Both the position numbers and the translations under genes were made by a program. Shown piece after piece: positions 9,915-19,008 of a stretch of DNA of 37,418 nucleotides; position 1 is the first letter of the stretch, and the number at the start of each line of letters is the position of its first letter. The notes under the pieces were generated by a model. The model was not told where the DNA came from and did no database searches. It worked only from the letters and a program-made list of their open reading frames with translations. This DNA is from Mangrovicoccus sp. (GTDB lineage: Bacteria; Pseudomonadota; Alphaproteobacteria; Rhodobacterales; Rhodobacteraceae): positions 1 through 37,418 of the forward strand of contig JAOXSB010000262.1 in NCBI GenBank assembly GCA_025800345.1, given 5' to 3'.

Positions 9915-10493
9915 TTAACCAGAAAGATGGCGCGCGCCCATATCCCGGTTCATCGCCCATTTCCGAGCCCCCAATAACCGTTCCCGCGCGCCAGGCGCCT
10001 CCAAACCGCGGTATTTCCCCTTGGAGTAATAGGTATAGTCCAAAGCATGGCCTTGCTTGATCAGTTCCGCGCCAATATCGCGCCCATCGGGCAGAAAACA
10101 GCTGGCCAGCAAGCGATCATAGGACTCCTCACCGTTTAAAACGGCGGTGATTTCCTGGCCCTTGCAGATCCGCACCATGGCCCATTTGGCTTTCTGACCA
10201 TAGGGGTGGTGCAATTCCGGCGCATCAATGCCCGCCAATCGGATCTTGGTGCCGGAAATCACAATCGTGTCTCCATCAATGACAAAAGCTTTGCCCTTTA
10301 ACTTGCGAGGGGGATTTGCCCCACGCTTGGCCGCTTTGCCTTTGTTTGCTCCTGTCGCAGACGGGGTTTTGGCGCGGCGAGAGATGCGACCCCAGCCGCG
10401 CGCCCGCGCTGCCGCGCCCCAAATCAGCAAGCACAGGATCACAAAACAGAAAAAAGCTTCGGTCTGAGAAGGGTCCGCCACAGCGTCAAGCAC
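9915..10493 (-). CDS. Membrane-anchored staphylococcal-nuclease-fold (thermonuclease family) protein
   Basis: 192 residues. One N-terminal hydrophobic helix (about 13-28, FFCFVILCLLIWGAAA) is followed by a basic linker and an SNase OB-fold from about residue 62. Active-site elements are visible: DGDT, then RLAGIDAPE, then ESYDRLLA, corresponding to the calcium-binding aspartates and catalytic Arg/Glu/Arg of micrococcal nuclease. It is probably a membrane-tethered nuclease facing the periplasm. The start is uncertain: GTG 10493 or GTG 10481, with GGAG nearby but poorly spaced. It converges on nadE with a 19-bp gap and lies 120 bp downstream of folC. Confidence 0.85.
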   Translation of the reverse strand: MLDAVADPSQTEAFFCFVILCLLIWGAAARARGWGRISRRAKTPSATGANKGKAAKRGANPPRKLKGKAFVIDGDTIVISGTKIRLAGIDAPELHHPYGQKAKWAMVRICKGQEITAVLNGEESYDRLLASCFLPDGRDIGAELIKQGHALDYTYYSKGKYRGLEAPGARERLLGARKWAMNRDMGARHLSG

Positions 10494-10613
10494 ACTCCAT
10501 CACGCAACACATCAATCACCACATAGTAGCCCGGATGTGCAATTGAGCAGAGCTTATGCTGCTATGTTGGTTAGAGCCGGGTAAATCTTGCCCCTGGGCG
10601 ATGCGCGCAAGGA
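10494..10613. other. Gap between the SNase-fold gene and folC, no clear content
   Basis: A 120-bp stretch downstream of folC on the minus strand. Only a weak 5-bp stem AGCAG/CTGCT with an 8-base loop is visible (around 10550). No T-run terminator, conserved RNA or plausible small gene was found. Confidence 0.4.
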
Positions 10614-11885
10614 TCAGCCCGCGCGCAGCACGGCCCCTGCCAGATAGAGCGAGCCGCAAATCAGCACCCGCGCGCCGGGGGCTTTGGCGGCGATCTCGCG
10701 TAGCGCGTCTTGATAATCCCCGGCGGTCTGCGCGTGCATGCCCACCTGCGCGGCTTGCTGCGCGGTCTCTGCGGCACTGAGCGTGGCTTCTGTTTCGGGG
10801 ATCGACACCGCAACCAGCCCCGCCGCATGGGGGGCGAGCGGGCGCAAATACCCGCCCACATCCTTGGTGTTGAGCATCCCGCAGATCAAATAGGTCTCGC
10901 GCGGAGGCAGGCCTGCCAAAGTATCGGCAATGGCGCGCCCAGCTGCCGGGTTATGCCCCCCATCAAGCCAAAGCTCCGCCTCGGGCGCCACAGCTTGCAA
11001 GGGATGATCGCGCAATCGTTGCATCCGTGCAGGCCATTCCGCCTGGGATGTGGCAGCGTCAAGCGCTTCGGGGGTTGCTCCAAGCTGGCGCAAGGCCACC
11101 ACAGCTGCGCCAGCATTGTCGATCTGATGCGGGCCGGGCAAAGCCGGCAAAGGCAGATCCACCAGCCCGGTTTCATCCTGAACAATCAAACGGCCACGTT
11201 CTTCAGCGGCGTGCCAATGCTGGCCATGGATCAAAAGCGGCGCCCCTAGCCTTGCGGCGCGCGCTTCGATCACCTCTAGGGCGTCTTCTGGCTGGCGACC
11301 CACCACACAGGGCACGCCGCGTTTTAAAATCCCAGCCTTTTCCCCGGCGATTTTTGCCAGGCTATCCCCAAGATATTGCTCATGATCAAAGCTGATCGGA
11401 GTGATCAGGGTCAGTTTGGGATCTTCCACCACATTGGTGGCATCCAGCCGCCCGCCAAGCCCCACTTCGAGCAAACACCAGTCGGCTTGGGCACGGGCAA
11501 AAGCCACCAAAGCCGCCACGGTGGTGATCTCAAAATAGGTGATCGCATCCGGCCCATTGGCGGCCAGACATTCATCCAGCACATCGATCAGCTCGGATTC
11601 CGAGATCAGATCACCGGCCACGCGAATGCGTTCATGAAACCGCGCCAAATGCGGCGAGGTATAAGCATGGCAGCGATCACCCTGGGCCTCGAGCCCGGCA
11701 CGGATCATGGCCAGGGTCGAGCCTTTGCCATTGGTGCCCGCAATATGGATCACCGGCGGCAATTGCCGTTCCGGATGCCGCAATGCTGCCAGAAGCCGAT
11801 GCATCCGGTCCAGGGTAAGGTCGATGATCTTGGGGTGGAGCGTCATCATACGCTCCAGCAGCAAATCAGAAGAGCGTGCGCTCAC
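10614..11885 (-). CDS. folC: Bifunctional folylpolyglutamate / dihydrofolate synthase
   Basis: 423 residues of the Mur-ligase fold. The P-loop IHIAGTNGKGST (about 47-58) and YTSPHLARFHERIRV are the FolC signatures, followed by EVGLGGRLDATNVV and SFDHEQYLGDSLAKIAGEKAGI. The enzyme adds glutamate to dihydropteroate and to folates, in the cytosol. The GTG start at 11885 overlaps the accD stop as GTGA, so the two are translated from one message. The accD-folC pairing is common in proteobacteria, so the context supports both calls. Confidence 0.96.
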   Translation of the reverse strand: MSARSSDLLLERMMTLHPKIIDLTLDRMHRLLAALRHPERQLPPVIHIAGTNGKGSTLAMIRAGLEAQGDRCHAYTSPHLARFHERIRVAGDLISESELIDVLDECLAANGPDAITYFEITTVAALVAFARAQADWCLLEVGLGGRLDATNVVEDPKLTLITPISFDHEQYLGDSLAKIAGEKAGILKRGVPCVVGRQPEDALEVIEARAARLGAPLLIHGQHWHAAEERGRLIVQDETGLVDLPLPALPGPHQIDNAGAAVVALRQLGATPEALDAATSQAEWPARMQRLRDHPLQAVAPEAELWLDGGHNPAAGRAIADTLAGLPPRETYLICGMLNTKDVGGYLRPLAPHAAGLVAVSIPETEATLSAAETAQQAAQVGMHAQTAGDYQDALREIAAKAPGARVLICGSLYLAGAVLRAG

Positions 11886-12805
11886 GATGGCGTATCCTTC
11901 GCAGCCTTAGCGGGCTGATCATTTGTGGGGGCGGGCAGCTCGCCCTTGATCGCAGGCGGCTGCCGCATGAGCATACGGGTCAAGGTGATCAATTCCTCAC
12001 GCATTTCGGTGCGCGGGGTCACCCGATCCAACATTCCATGTTCCAGCAGATATTCGGCGCGCTGAAACCCTTCAGGCAATTTCTCGCGAATGGTCTGCTC
12101 GATCACCCGTGGCCCGGCAAAACAGATCAGCGCCCCAGGCTCTGAGATTTGCACATCGCCAAGCATCGCATAGCTCGCCGTTACCCCGCCCGTGGTGGGA
12201 TGGGTCAGCACAACGATATAAGGCAGGCCCGCATCTTTGAGCATTTGCACAGCCACAGTGCTGCGCGGCATCTGCATCAGGGACAAGATCCCCTCTTGCA
12301 TACGCGCGCCGCCAGCGGCGGAGAACAAAATTAGCGGGCGGCCAAGCTCCACCGCCCGTTCGGCGGCCGCGATGATCGCATTGCCCACATATTGGCCCAT
12401 GGACCCGGCCATAAAGCTAAAATCCTGCGCCGCAGCGATGATGGGCAATTTGCCGATCTCACCTTCGGCCACCAGCATGGCTTCGCTCTCGCCGGTATCC
12501 TTCTGCGCTGATTTCATCCGCTCTGTATAGCGACGACTGTCGCGAAAGCTCAGCGGGTCAGCGGGCGCGGCAGGCACGGAAACCTCAGTAAATACCCCAC
12601 CATCAAACAACGCGGTAAAGCGGTCGCGGGGCACAAGGGTCATGTGATGTCCGCAATTGGTGCAGACATTCAGGCTTTCGCGCAACTCACGATGGAACAG
12701 CATAGTTCCGCATTCATTGCACTTGGTCCAAAGGTTTTCCGGCATCTCGCGACGCGAGAAAAGCGAATTGATCTTAGGACGGACGTAGTTTGAAATCCAG
12801 TTCAT
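11882..12805 (-). CDS. accD: Acetyl-CoA carboxylase carboxyltransferase subunit beta
   Basis: 307 residues. The N-terminal zinc ribbon has two CxxC pairs (CNECG and CTNCG), preceded by LWTK. The crotonase-fold carboxyltransferase core contains SFMAGSMGQYVGNAI, GGARMQEGILSLMQM and HPTTGGVTASYAMLGD. It pairs with AccA, which is not in this window, to make malonyl-CoA for fatty-acid synthesis. ATG 12805 (MNWISNYVRPKI) is chosen because GAGGT precedes it by about seven bases; a GTG at 12811 is less likely. It is the first gene of accD-folC; the CPBP gene upstream is 85 bp away. Confidence 0.97.
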   Translation of the reverse strand: MNWISNYVRPKINSLFSRREMPENLWTKCNECGTMLFHRELRESLNVCTNCGHHMTLVPRDRFTALFDGGVFTEVSVPAAPADPLSFRDSRRYTERMKSAQKDTGESEAMLVAEGEIGKLPIIAAAQDFSFMAGSMGQYVGNAIIAAAERAVELGRPLILFSAAGGARMQEGILSLMQMPRSTVAVQMLKDAGLPYIVVLTHPTTGGVTASYAMLGDVQISEPGALICFAGPRVIEQTIREKLPEGFQRAEYLLEHGMLDRVTPRTEMREELITLTRMLMRQPPAIKGELPAPTNDQPAKAAKDTPS

Positions 12806-12890
12806 CGGCACCTCGGGCAGCTTGCCCCAAATAGATACGCGGGCTCACCGCCCCTCAAATATGCGCCACGGCATAGATATGCAATCCGGC

Positions 12891-13775
12891 CTAACGCAGG
12901 TTGATCCAGCGCCGCAGCAACCACCAAGCCAAAATCATCGGCAAGAGTTCAATGGCCAAGACCCAATAGGATAATTCCATCTCCGCCAAGGGGGTTTTCG
13001 AAGAACGCAGCGCAACTCCGCCCAAACCATCTTGAACCGTCAGCAAGGCCATGGCGAAAAAGTTATTGATGAAATGCGCGCCCCAGGCAGCGCCAAGGCT
13101 GCCCGAACGGGCGGTAAGATCCGCTGCGAAAAGGCCAAAAGCCGTGGCCATGATCACCGCAAAAGGGGCCAAATCGCCCATACTGCCCGGATCGAAATGC
13201 AACAACCCAAAGAGGATCGCCGGGATCCATGCCCAGATCACCGGATGGGCAAAACGCGCCGCCAATTGCTGTTGCAAATAACCGCGAAACAACAGCTCTT
13301 CTGCCCCGGTTTGGATCAACAGCCCCAAAAGCGTCAGCGGCAACAGCGCCGCCCAAACCTGCCAATCGAGATGCGGCACACTGCCCTCAAAAACAGCATA
13401 TAGCGCAAAGCCAAGCCCATAGATCCCGCCAAAGACCAAAACCGCCCGCATAAAATCGCGTAGCGCCCGCGCGGCTGGCCCGATCAGCGTTGCCAAAGCG
13501 CGCTGATGCAGCCAGCGGCACACCAGGGCCAGGCCCAGCCAAATCGGCAGGAAACTGGCCAGGATAATGTAGATGGCGCGGGGGCTGTCCCCGGCCCCCA
13601 GCGAGATCAGCAGCGCCTCGGTTTGGCCCCAACCGGCCAGCAGTGCATAAAGACCAAGCGCCGCGCCCAGGCTGACCAAGTAAATCAGCACGATCAAGAC
13701 CAAGCCCAACAGGCTGCGCCAAATCTGCGCCCGCGCCCGTGCCGGGGCGATAAAGGCATGAAAACGTGGCGTCAT
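12891..13775 (-). CDS. CPBP-family intramembrane glutamic endopeptidase
   Basis: 294 residues with about eight hydrophobic segments. The three CPBP/Abi motifs are visible in the C-terminal half: TGAEELLFRGYLQQQL (around residue 158), FGLLHFDPG (around 191) and GAHFINNFF (around 237). The glutamates and histidines of these motifs make the intramembrane active site related to Rce1 CAAX proteases. Bacterial members process peptides or membrane proteins; the substrate here is unknown. GGAG eight bases upstream supports the ATG. It is divergent from ilvD and upstream of accD on the same strand. Confidence 0.92.
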   Translation of the reverse strand: MTPRFHAFIAPARARAQIWRSLLGLVLIVLIYLVSLGAALGLYALLAGWGQTEALLISLGAGDSPRAIYIILASFLPIWLGLALVCRWLHQRALATLIGPAARALRDFMRAVLVFGGIYGLGFALYAVFEGSVPHLDWQVWAALLPLTLLGLLIQTGAEELLFRGYLQQQLAARFAHPVIWAWIPAILFGLLHFDPGSMGDLAPFAVIMATAFGLFAADLTARSGSLGAAWGAHFINNFFAMALLTVQDGLGGVALRSSKTPLAEMELSYWVLAIELLPMILAWWLLRRWINLR

Positions 13776-13870
13776 AGCAAGGCTCCGGCGGGATCATCCG
13801 CCCCAGGCCTAACCCATGCTCTGAACGCAGGAAAGCCATGCTCTTGCGCCCCAAGGCGCGCGGAATTAGA

Positions 13871-13895
13871 CCGGGGCAAATTCGATCCCCGGAGG
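13871..13895 (+). promoter_or_regulatory. ilvD: Hairpin overlapping the ilvD Shine-Dalgarno
   Basis: CCGGGG (13871-13876) and CCCCGG (13887-13892) form a perfect 6-bp stem with a 10-base loop. The last two bases of the stem are the first two of the GGAGG Shine-Dalgarno (13891-13895), 8-12 bases before the ilvD ATG. The fold could reduce ribosome access. Confidence 0.45.
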
Positions 13896-13902
13896 ACAAG
13901 CA

Positions 13903-15636
13903 ATGCTCAAGCGCCAGTTCGATAAGTCCAAGCTGCCATCGCGCCATGTGACTGAAGGCCCTGCCCGAGCGCCGCACCGGTCCTATTACTATGCGATGGG
14001 TCTGTCGGAAGACGAGATCCACCAGCCTTTCGTCGGTGTGGCCACCTGTTGGAACGAGGCCGCGCCCTGTAATATTTCGCTCAATCGCCAAGCCCAAGCG
14101 GTGAAGCTTGGCGTCAAAGCCGCCAGCGGCACGCCACGGGAATTCACCACCATCACCGTGACCGATGGGATCGCCATGGGCCATGAGGGCATGCGCTCTT
14201 CCCTGGCCTCACGCGAAGCCATCACCGATTCGGTGGAACTGACCATGCGCGGCCATTGCTATGACGCTATTGTCGGTCTGGCGGGCTGCGACAAATCTCT
14301 GCCTGGCATGATGATGGCCATGGTGCGCCTGAATGTGCCCAGCGTGTTCATCTATGGCGGCTCGATCCTGCCAGGTCGGCTCGAAGGCAAAGATGTCACC
14401 GTGCAGGACGTGTTCGAAGCGGTGGGTCAAAACCAAGCGGGCAATCTCTCCGAAGAAGCGCTGACCGTGCTCGAGCGGGTGGCTTGCCCCTCTGCCGGGG
14501 CTTGTGGCGGCCAATTCACCGCCAACACCATGGCCTGTGTCTCCGAGGCGATCGGTCTGGCCCTGCCCAATTCCTCGGGCGCGCCTGCGCCATATGAAAG
14601 CCGCGATCAATATGCCGAAGCCTCTGGCGTCGCGGTGATGAACCTGATCGAGAAAAACATCCGTGCACGGGATATCGTGACGCTGGAATCGCTGCAAAAC
14701 GCAGCGCGCGTGGTGGCCTGCACGGGCGGGTCCACCAATGCGGGGCTGCATCTGCCTGCCATCGCCCACGAGGCCGGGATCGATTTCGATCTTGAGCAGG
14801 TTTGCGATATCTTCCGCGACACCCCCTATTTCGTGGATCTCAAGCCCGGCGGTCAGTATGTGGCCAAAGACCTGTATGAAGCGGGCGGCGTGCCTGTGGT
14901 GATGCGCGAGCTGCGCAAAGCCGGTCTGATCCATGAAGACTGCTTGACCGTCACCGGACGCAGCATGGGCGAAGAGCTGGATCTGGTCGAACGCGAAGCC
15001 GATGGCCGGGTGATCTATCCCATCGAAACCCCGCTCACCCCCACTGGCGGCGTGGTCGGGCTTAAGGGCAATCTCGCCCCCGATGGCGCGATCGTCAAAG
15101 TGGCGGGCATGTCCCAAGATCAGCAGGTCTTTACCGGCCCGGCACGGGTCTTCGAATGCGAAGAAGATGCTTTTGCCGCTGTGCAAGCGCGCGAGTATAA
15201 AGAAGGCGAAGTGCTGGTGATCCGCAATGAAGGCCCCTCGGGCGGCCCTGGAATGCGCGAAATGCTGGCCACCACCGCGGCGCTGTCCGGCCAAGGCATG
15301 GGCAAGAAAGTGGCGCTGATCACCGATGGCCGCTTTTCCGGGGCGACCCGCGGCTTCTGCGTTGGCCATGTGGGCCCCGAAGCGGCCCATTGCGGCCCCA
15401 TCGCATTGGTTGAACAGGGCGATGTGATCACCATCGACGCCATCAAAGGCGAGATCAGCGTCGCCCTGTCCGATGAGGAACTGGCCGCGCGCAAAGCCAA
15501 TTGGGCCGGGCCCAAGGAAACCATCTATGCCTCTGGCGCGCTGTGGAAATATGCCCAGCTTGTGGGGGCCACGCGACTTGGCGCGGTGACCCATCCCGGG
15601 GCCCGGGATGAGCGCCATATTTATGCCGATCTCTAA
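13903..15636 (+). CDS. ilvD: Dihydroxy-acid dehydratase
   Basis: 577 residues. The enzyme dehydrates 2,3-dihydroxyisovalerate and its methylvalerate homologue to the keto acids for valine, isoleucine and leucine. The iron-sulfur cysteines are in [22 protein letters not shown] and [16 protein letters not shown]. The C-terminal swivelling domain has [13 protein letters not shown] and [17 protein letters not shown] strong GGAGG precedes the start, partly inside a hairpin. The last 29 bases overlap the start of a secreted-protein gene. Confidence 0.97.
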   Translation: MLKRQFDKSKLPSRHVTEGPARAPHRSYYYAMGLSEDEIHQPFVGVATCWNEAAPCNISLNRQAQAVKLGVKAASGTPREFTTITVTDGIAMGHEGMRSSLASREAITDSVELTMRGHCYDAIVGLAGCDKSLPGMMMAMVRLNVPSVFIYGGSILPGRLEGKDVTVQDVFEAVGQNQAGNLSEEALTVLERVACPSAGACGGQFTANTMACVSEAIGLALPNSSGAPAPYESRDQYAEASGVAVMNLIEKNIRARDIVTLESLQNAARVVACTGGSTNAGLHLPAIAHEAGIDFDLEQVCDIFRDTPYFVDLKPGGQYVAKDLYEAGGVPVVMRELRKAGLIHEDCLTVTGRSMGEELDLVEREADGRVIYPIETPLTPTGGVVGLKGNLAPDGAIVKVAGMSQDQQVFTGPARVFECEEDAFAAVQAREYKEGEVLVIRNEGPSGGPGMREMLATTAALSGQGMGKKVALITDGRFSGATRGFCVGHVGPEAAHCGPIALVEQGDVITIDAIKGEISVALSDEELAARKANWAGPKETIYASGALWKYAQLVGATRLGAVTHPGARDERHIYADL

Positions 15637-16393
15637 GACAAGAAACGCGGTGGCTTTGGCCGCCGCGTTTTGCTTTGGCCCAGGCGCTCTGGTCCCCGCA
15701 GCCCAGGCCCGCAGCTTTACGCCGCTGCCCGGCCCGCCAGTGACGCAGGTTTCGGTGCAAGACGGGGCCATCACCATCACCGGACCTGCGGGCTATTGCC
15801 TGGACAGCAGCGCCACGCGCGAGCGCAGCGATGGGGTTTTTGTCATGCTGGGCAATTGCACCCGGCTTTATCGACACGCCCAGCAAAGCCCCGAGATTTC
15901 CGCAGTGCTCACAGCGCTGGTCTCGGCCCCCTCTGATGCCCCTCAAAGCCCGAGCCCCGATGCGTTGGAGCGCTATTTCCGCTCAGAGGATGGGCGGGCG
16001 GCTCTTTCCGTAGACAATCGGGCCGAAACCGTCGAAATCCAAGAAGGCCATGCGCAAGATGGGGTTTTGCTGCTGCAGCTCCGCGACAGCAGCACAGAGC
16101 GCCCGGCGGGACTGTCCGACAGCACATGGCGCGCGGTCTTTGCCTTGGGCAATCGCTTGGTGTCTTTGGCAGTGACCGCCCATGTGGAAGAGCCCATAGA
16201 CACGGAGCAATCGCGCCAATTGCTAAACAGCTTTATTGCGGCCATGCAGGCGGCCAATCCATCACCGCCCGAAGCCAGCGCCCCGGCGCGTATCCTCGTG
16301 CCTGAGGCGGTCTCGAGCGCGGGCGACCCCTTGCCCAAGAACAGTATGCGCCAAAGCACATTGACACCTCAGGACGTCAATTCGATCCCCTGA
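15608..16393 (+). CDS. Secreted protein of unknown function
   Basis: 261 residues, not matched to a family I recognise. The N-terminus ([16 protein letters not shown] then GALVPAAQA) is a clear Sec signal peptide, so the product is probably periplasmic. Two cysteines (YCLDSS and GNCTRL) about 22 residues apart could form a disulfide. The C-terminal third is Pro/Ser-rich and low in complexity. The start could be ATG 15608 or ATG 15623; both lie inside the ilvD 3' end, which suggests translational coupling. The last 25 bases overlap the convergent zapE gene. Codon use matches the neighbours, supporting a real gene. Confidence 0.75.
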   Translation: MSAIFMPISKTRNAVALAAAFCFGPGALVPAAQARSFTPLPGPPVTQVSVQDGAITITGPAGYCLDSSATRERSDGVFVMLGNCTRLYRHAQQSPEISAVLTALVSAPSDAPQSPSPDALERYFRSEDGRAALSVDNRAETVEIQEGHAQDGVLLLQLRDSSTERPAGLSDSTWRAVFALGNRLVSLAVTAHVEEPIDTEQSRQLLNSFIAAMQAANPSPPEASAPARILVPEAVSSAGDPLPKNSMRQSTLTPQDVNSIP

Positions 16394-17550
16394 TCGCGCG
16401 GCTCTGGCTTGGGCTTGCCCCAATCGGCATCTTGCATTTCTCGCAACCGGCTGGCGGTGCGTTCAAATTCAAAACTGCCCCGACCTTCCGCATAAAGCCG
16501 CTCTGGCTCGTCCGCTGCGGTTACGATCAGTTTCACCCCTGCCTCATAAAGCGCGTCGATCAAGGTCACGAAACGCTTGGCCTCATTGAACTTGCCGCTA
16601 TCAAGCTGGGGGATGTCTTCTAAGATCAGCACCCGCACCGCATCGGCCACGGCCAAATAATCCGCCGGGCCAAGCATCTGGCCGCAAAGATCCCAAAACG
16701 AGGCGCGGGCCACCCCATTGCGAAAACGCGGCAGCTCCACCTCGCGGCCTTTCACATGCAGCACCAAACCCTCTTGGCGGGTGCTGCCCAGCCCCCGCGC
16801 GGCCTGGGCGCTGGCCATCTCGGACCCGCCTGTGCGCGGGGCGCGGCCCATGCCGGTCAGCTCTTGCCAGATCAGATCGATCTGCGCGCGGTTCTCGGCA
16901 TTGGCCGGATGGAAATACACCTGTTCCCCGGCCAGCCGATCCTGGCGGTAATCGGTGGGGCTGGCCAATTCCCAAACGGTCAGCTTTTCCTTGATCAGAT
17001 CGATAAAAGGCAAAAACAACTGTCGGTTCAGCCCATCTTTATACAGATCATCGGGATGGCGGTTCGATGTGGCCACCACCACCACCCCGGCGTCAAACAG
17101 CATCTCGAACAGACGCCCCACGATCATCGCATCGGTGATATCGGTGATTTGCAGCTCATCAAACGCTAGCAGCCGGATCTCATTGATCACCTTTTCCGCC
17201 ACTGGGGCCAGGGCGTCTTCGACCCCACGTTTGCGCGCCTCTGCCATGCCCGCATGGATTTCTTGCATGAAAGCATGAAAATGCACCCGCCGTTTAGGCA
17301 CCCCCACATGGGTGACGAACAGATCCATCAAGAAGGATTTGCCCCGGCCAACCCCGCCCCAAAGATAAAGCCCCGGGATCGGTTCAAGCTTTTTCGGGCC
17401 GCGGCTGAAAAACCCGCGTTTCTTCGGAGGCGGTGCCGCCAAAGCCATGCGGATACGGTCAAACTCGGGCAGAGCGGCCTCTTGCGCGGGATCGGGACGA
17501 ATCATCCCCTCATCGGCACGGGTGCCATAGATGTATTTCAGCGGTGTCAT
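16369..17550 (-). CDS. zapE: Cell division protein ZapE (AFG1-like ATPase)
   Basis: 393 residues. The Walker A GLYLWGGVGRGKSFLMDLF (about 61-79), the ZapE-typical RVHFHAFMQEIH, the Walker B RLLAFDELQITDITDAMI and the sensor VVVATSNRHPDDLYKDGLNR are all present. ZapE is a cytoplasmic AAA+-like ATPase that associates with the Z-ring and affects constriction; mitochondrial AFG1 is the relative. The start at ATG 17550 has an AGGG upstream. It converges on the unknown secreted-protein gene with a 25-bp overlap and is divergent from the MFS gene. Confidence 0.95.
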   Translation of the reverse strand: MTPLKYIYGTRADEGMIRPDPAQEAALPEFDRIRMALAAPPPKKRGFFSRGPKKLEPIPGLYLWGGVGRGKSFLMDLFVTHVGVPKRRVHFHAFMQEIHAGMAEARKRGVEDALAPVAEKVINEIRLLAFDELQITDITDAMIVGRLFEMLFDAGVVVVATSNRHPDDLYKDGLNRQLFLPFIDLIKEKLTVWELASPTDYRQDRLAGEQVYFHPANAENRAQIDLIWQELTGMGRAPRTGGSEMASAQAARGLGSTRQEGLVLHVKGREVELPRFRNGVARASFWDLCGQMLGPADYLAVADAVRVLILEDIPQLDSGKFNEAKRFVTLIDALYEAGVKLIVTAADEPERLYAEGRGSFEFERTASRLREMQDADWGKPKPEPRDQGIELTS

Positions 17551-17706
17551 GGGCCAGCCCTAGCGCCTGGGTTCACGATACGGAACCTGCGACAGGGCCG
17601 CATCTCACAGTGTTTTTATCAGATAAGGCCCATTCATTAAGATTTGTGCGCCCTTTCATCACCATTCACCGTTTGACCCAAGGGCAGCCCCGTTAGAAAC
17701 ACCCCT

Positions 17707-18939
17707 ATGACCCAAACGCGTTTGCTGACCCCCGTTCTGATTGCCGGATGTGTGATCCTGCTGGTGAATTTCGCCATCCGCTCCAGCTTTGGCCTGTTTC
17801 AAATTCCCATCGCCGAAGAATTTGACTGGCTGCGCGCGGATTTCTCCATGGCCATCGCCATTCAAAACCTGGCCTGGGGAATTGGTCAGCCGATTTTCGG
17901 TGCCCTTGCGGAACGGATCGGAGATCGCCGCGCCATTGTCATGGGAGCGCTGCTTTATGCGCTTGGCCTGGTGCTGTCAGCCTTTGCCACCACCCCCCTG
18001 GCCCATCAAACGCTCGAATTTCTGGTGGGCTTTGGCATTGCCGGCACGGGTTTTGGCGTGATCTTAGCGGTGGTGGGCCGCGCCGCCAGCGATGCCCATC
18101 GCTCTATGGCGCTGGCCATTGCCACGGCTGCGGGCTCCATGGGCCAAGTGGTGGGCCCGCCCCTGGCAGAAGCGCTGTTGGCCATCATGCCCTGGCAATC
18201 GGTGTTTTTGGTCTTTGCCGCCGCCATCCTTGCGGTGCTGCTCTGCTTGCCCATGATGGCCGCCCCCGAACGCGCCAGCCGTGCCGAGTTGGAACAAAGC
18301 ATGGGCCAAGTTCTAAACCGCGCCTTTCGCGACCCCTCTTATACGCTGATCTTTTTGGGCTTTTTCTCCTGCGGCTATCAGCTGGCCTTTATCACCGCCC
18401 ATTTCCCTGCCTTTGTCACCGAAATGTGCGGCCCCATCGCGCCGGGCGGCATGCTGCACAATATGGGCATCACCACCACATCCGCCCTAGGGGCGATGTC
18501 ACTCGCGGTCATCGGTCTGGCAAATATCATCGGTACTTTGACCGCGGGCTGGCTGGGCAATCACTTTCAGCGCAAGAACCTGCTGGCCTTGATCTATACA
18601 GCCCGCACGGTGATTTTGGTCTGGTTCATCCTGACCCCGATCACCCCGGCCACAGTGCTGATCTTTGCCGCGCTCATGGGGGCGCTGTGGCTGGCCACAG
18701 TGCCGCTTACCTCCGGGTTGGTCGCCCATATCTATGGGCTGCGCTATATGGGCACGCTTTATGGCTTTGTCTTTCTCAGCCATCAGCTTGGCGGGTTCTT
18801 AGGCGTTTGGCTGGGCGGGCGGCTTTACGACATCTATGGCGATTACACGATGGTATGGTGGATCGGCATCGCTGTTGGCGCCTTTAGCGCCCTAGTGCAT
18901 CTGCCCATCCATGAGCGCCGCAGCCCCAGCCCGGCCTGA
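17707..18939 (+). CDS. MFS transporter, monocarboxylate/OFA-like
   Basis: 410 residues with twelve predicted membrane segments. The opening SSFGLFQIPIAEEFDWLRAD and GIGQPIFGALAERIGDRR (the loop 2-3 motif of the superfamily) resemble the monocarboxylate/oxalate-formate-antiporter-like branch. The second half repeats the pattern with GTLTAGWLGNHFQRKN. The substrate cannot be read from sequence. The 156-bp upstream gap is shared with zapE; I see no strong Shine-Dalgarno, so the start is provisional. It stands alone, with no linked enzyme on its strand. Confidence 0.85.
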   Translation: MTQTRLLTPVLIAGCVILLVNFAIRSSFGLFQIPIAEEFDWLRADFSMAIAIQNLAWGIGQPIFGALAERIGDRRAIVMGALLYALGLVLSAFATTPLAHQTLEFLVGFGIAGTGFGVILAVVGRAASDAHRSMALAIATAAGSMGQVVGPPLAEALLAIMPWQSVFLVFAAAILAVLLCLPMMAAPERASRAELEQSMGQVLNRAFRDPSYTLIFLGFFSCGYQLAFITAHFPAFVTEMCGPIAPGGMLHNMGITTTSALGAMSLAVIGLANIIGTLTAGWLGNHFQRKNLLALIYTARTVILVWFILTPITPATVLIFAALMGALWLATVPLTSGLVAHIYGLRYMGTLYGFVFLSHQLGGFLGVWLGGRLYDIYGDYTMVWWIGIAVGAFSALVHLPIHERRSPSPA

Positions 18940-18956
18940 ACATCCCGGCCTGAATA

Positions 18957-18985
18957 GAAAAGGCGGCGCCTGATGGGCACCGCCT
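18957..18985 (-). terminator. Intrinsic terminator of the nitroreductase gene
   Basis: On the minus strand AGGCGG pairs with CCGCCT, with an inner GCC/GGC stem beyond a C-A mismatch and a short loop, followed at once by TTTTC. It lies just 3' of the nitroreductase stop. The plus strand lacks a T-run after the stem. Confidence 0.65.
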
Positions 18986-19008
18986 AACATATCAGATCAT
19001 CCCAGCGA

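Noticed and set aside
14209-15780. Open minus-strand frame of over 500 codons opposite ilvD
   Set aside because: It mirrors ilvD in codon phase, has a His/Gly/Ala-rich composition typical of antisense frames in GC3-biased DNA, and matches no family.
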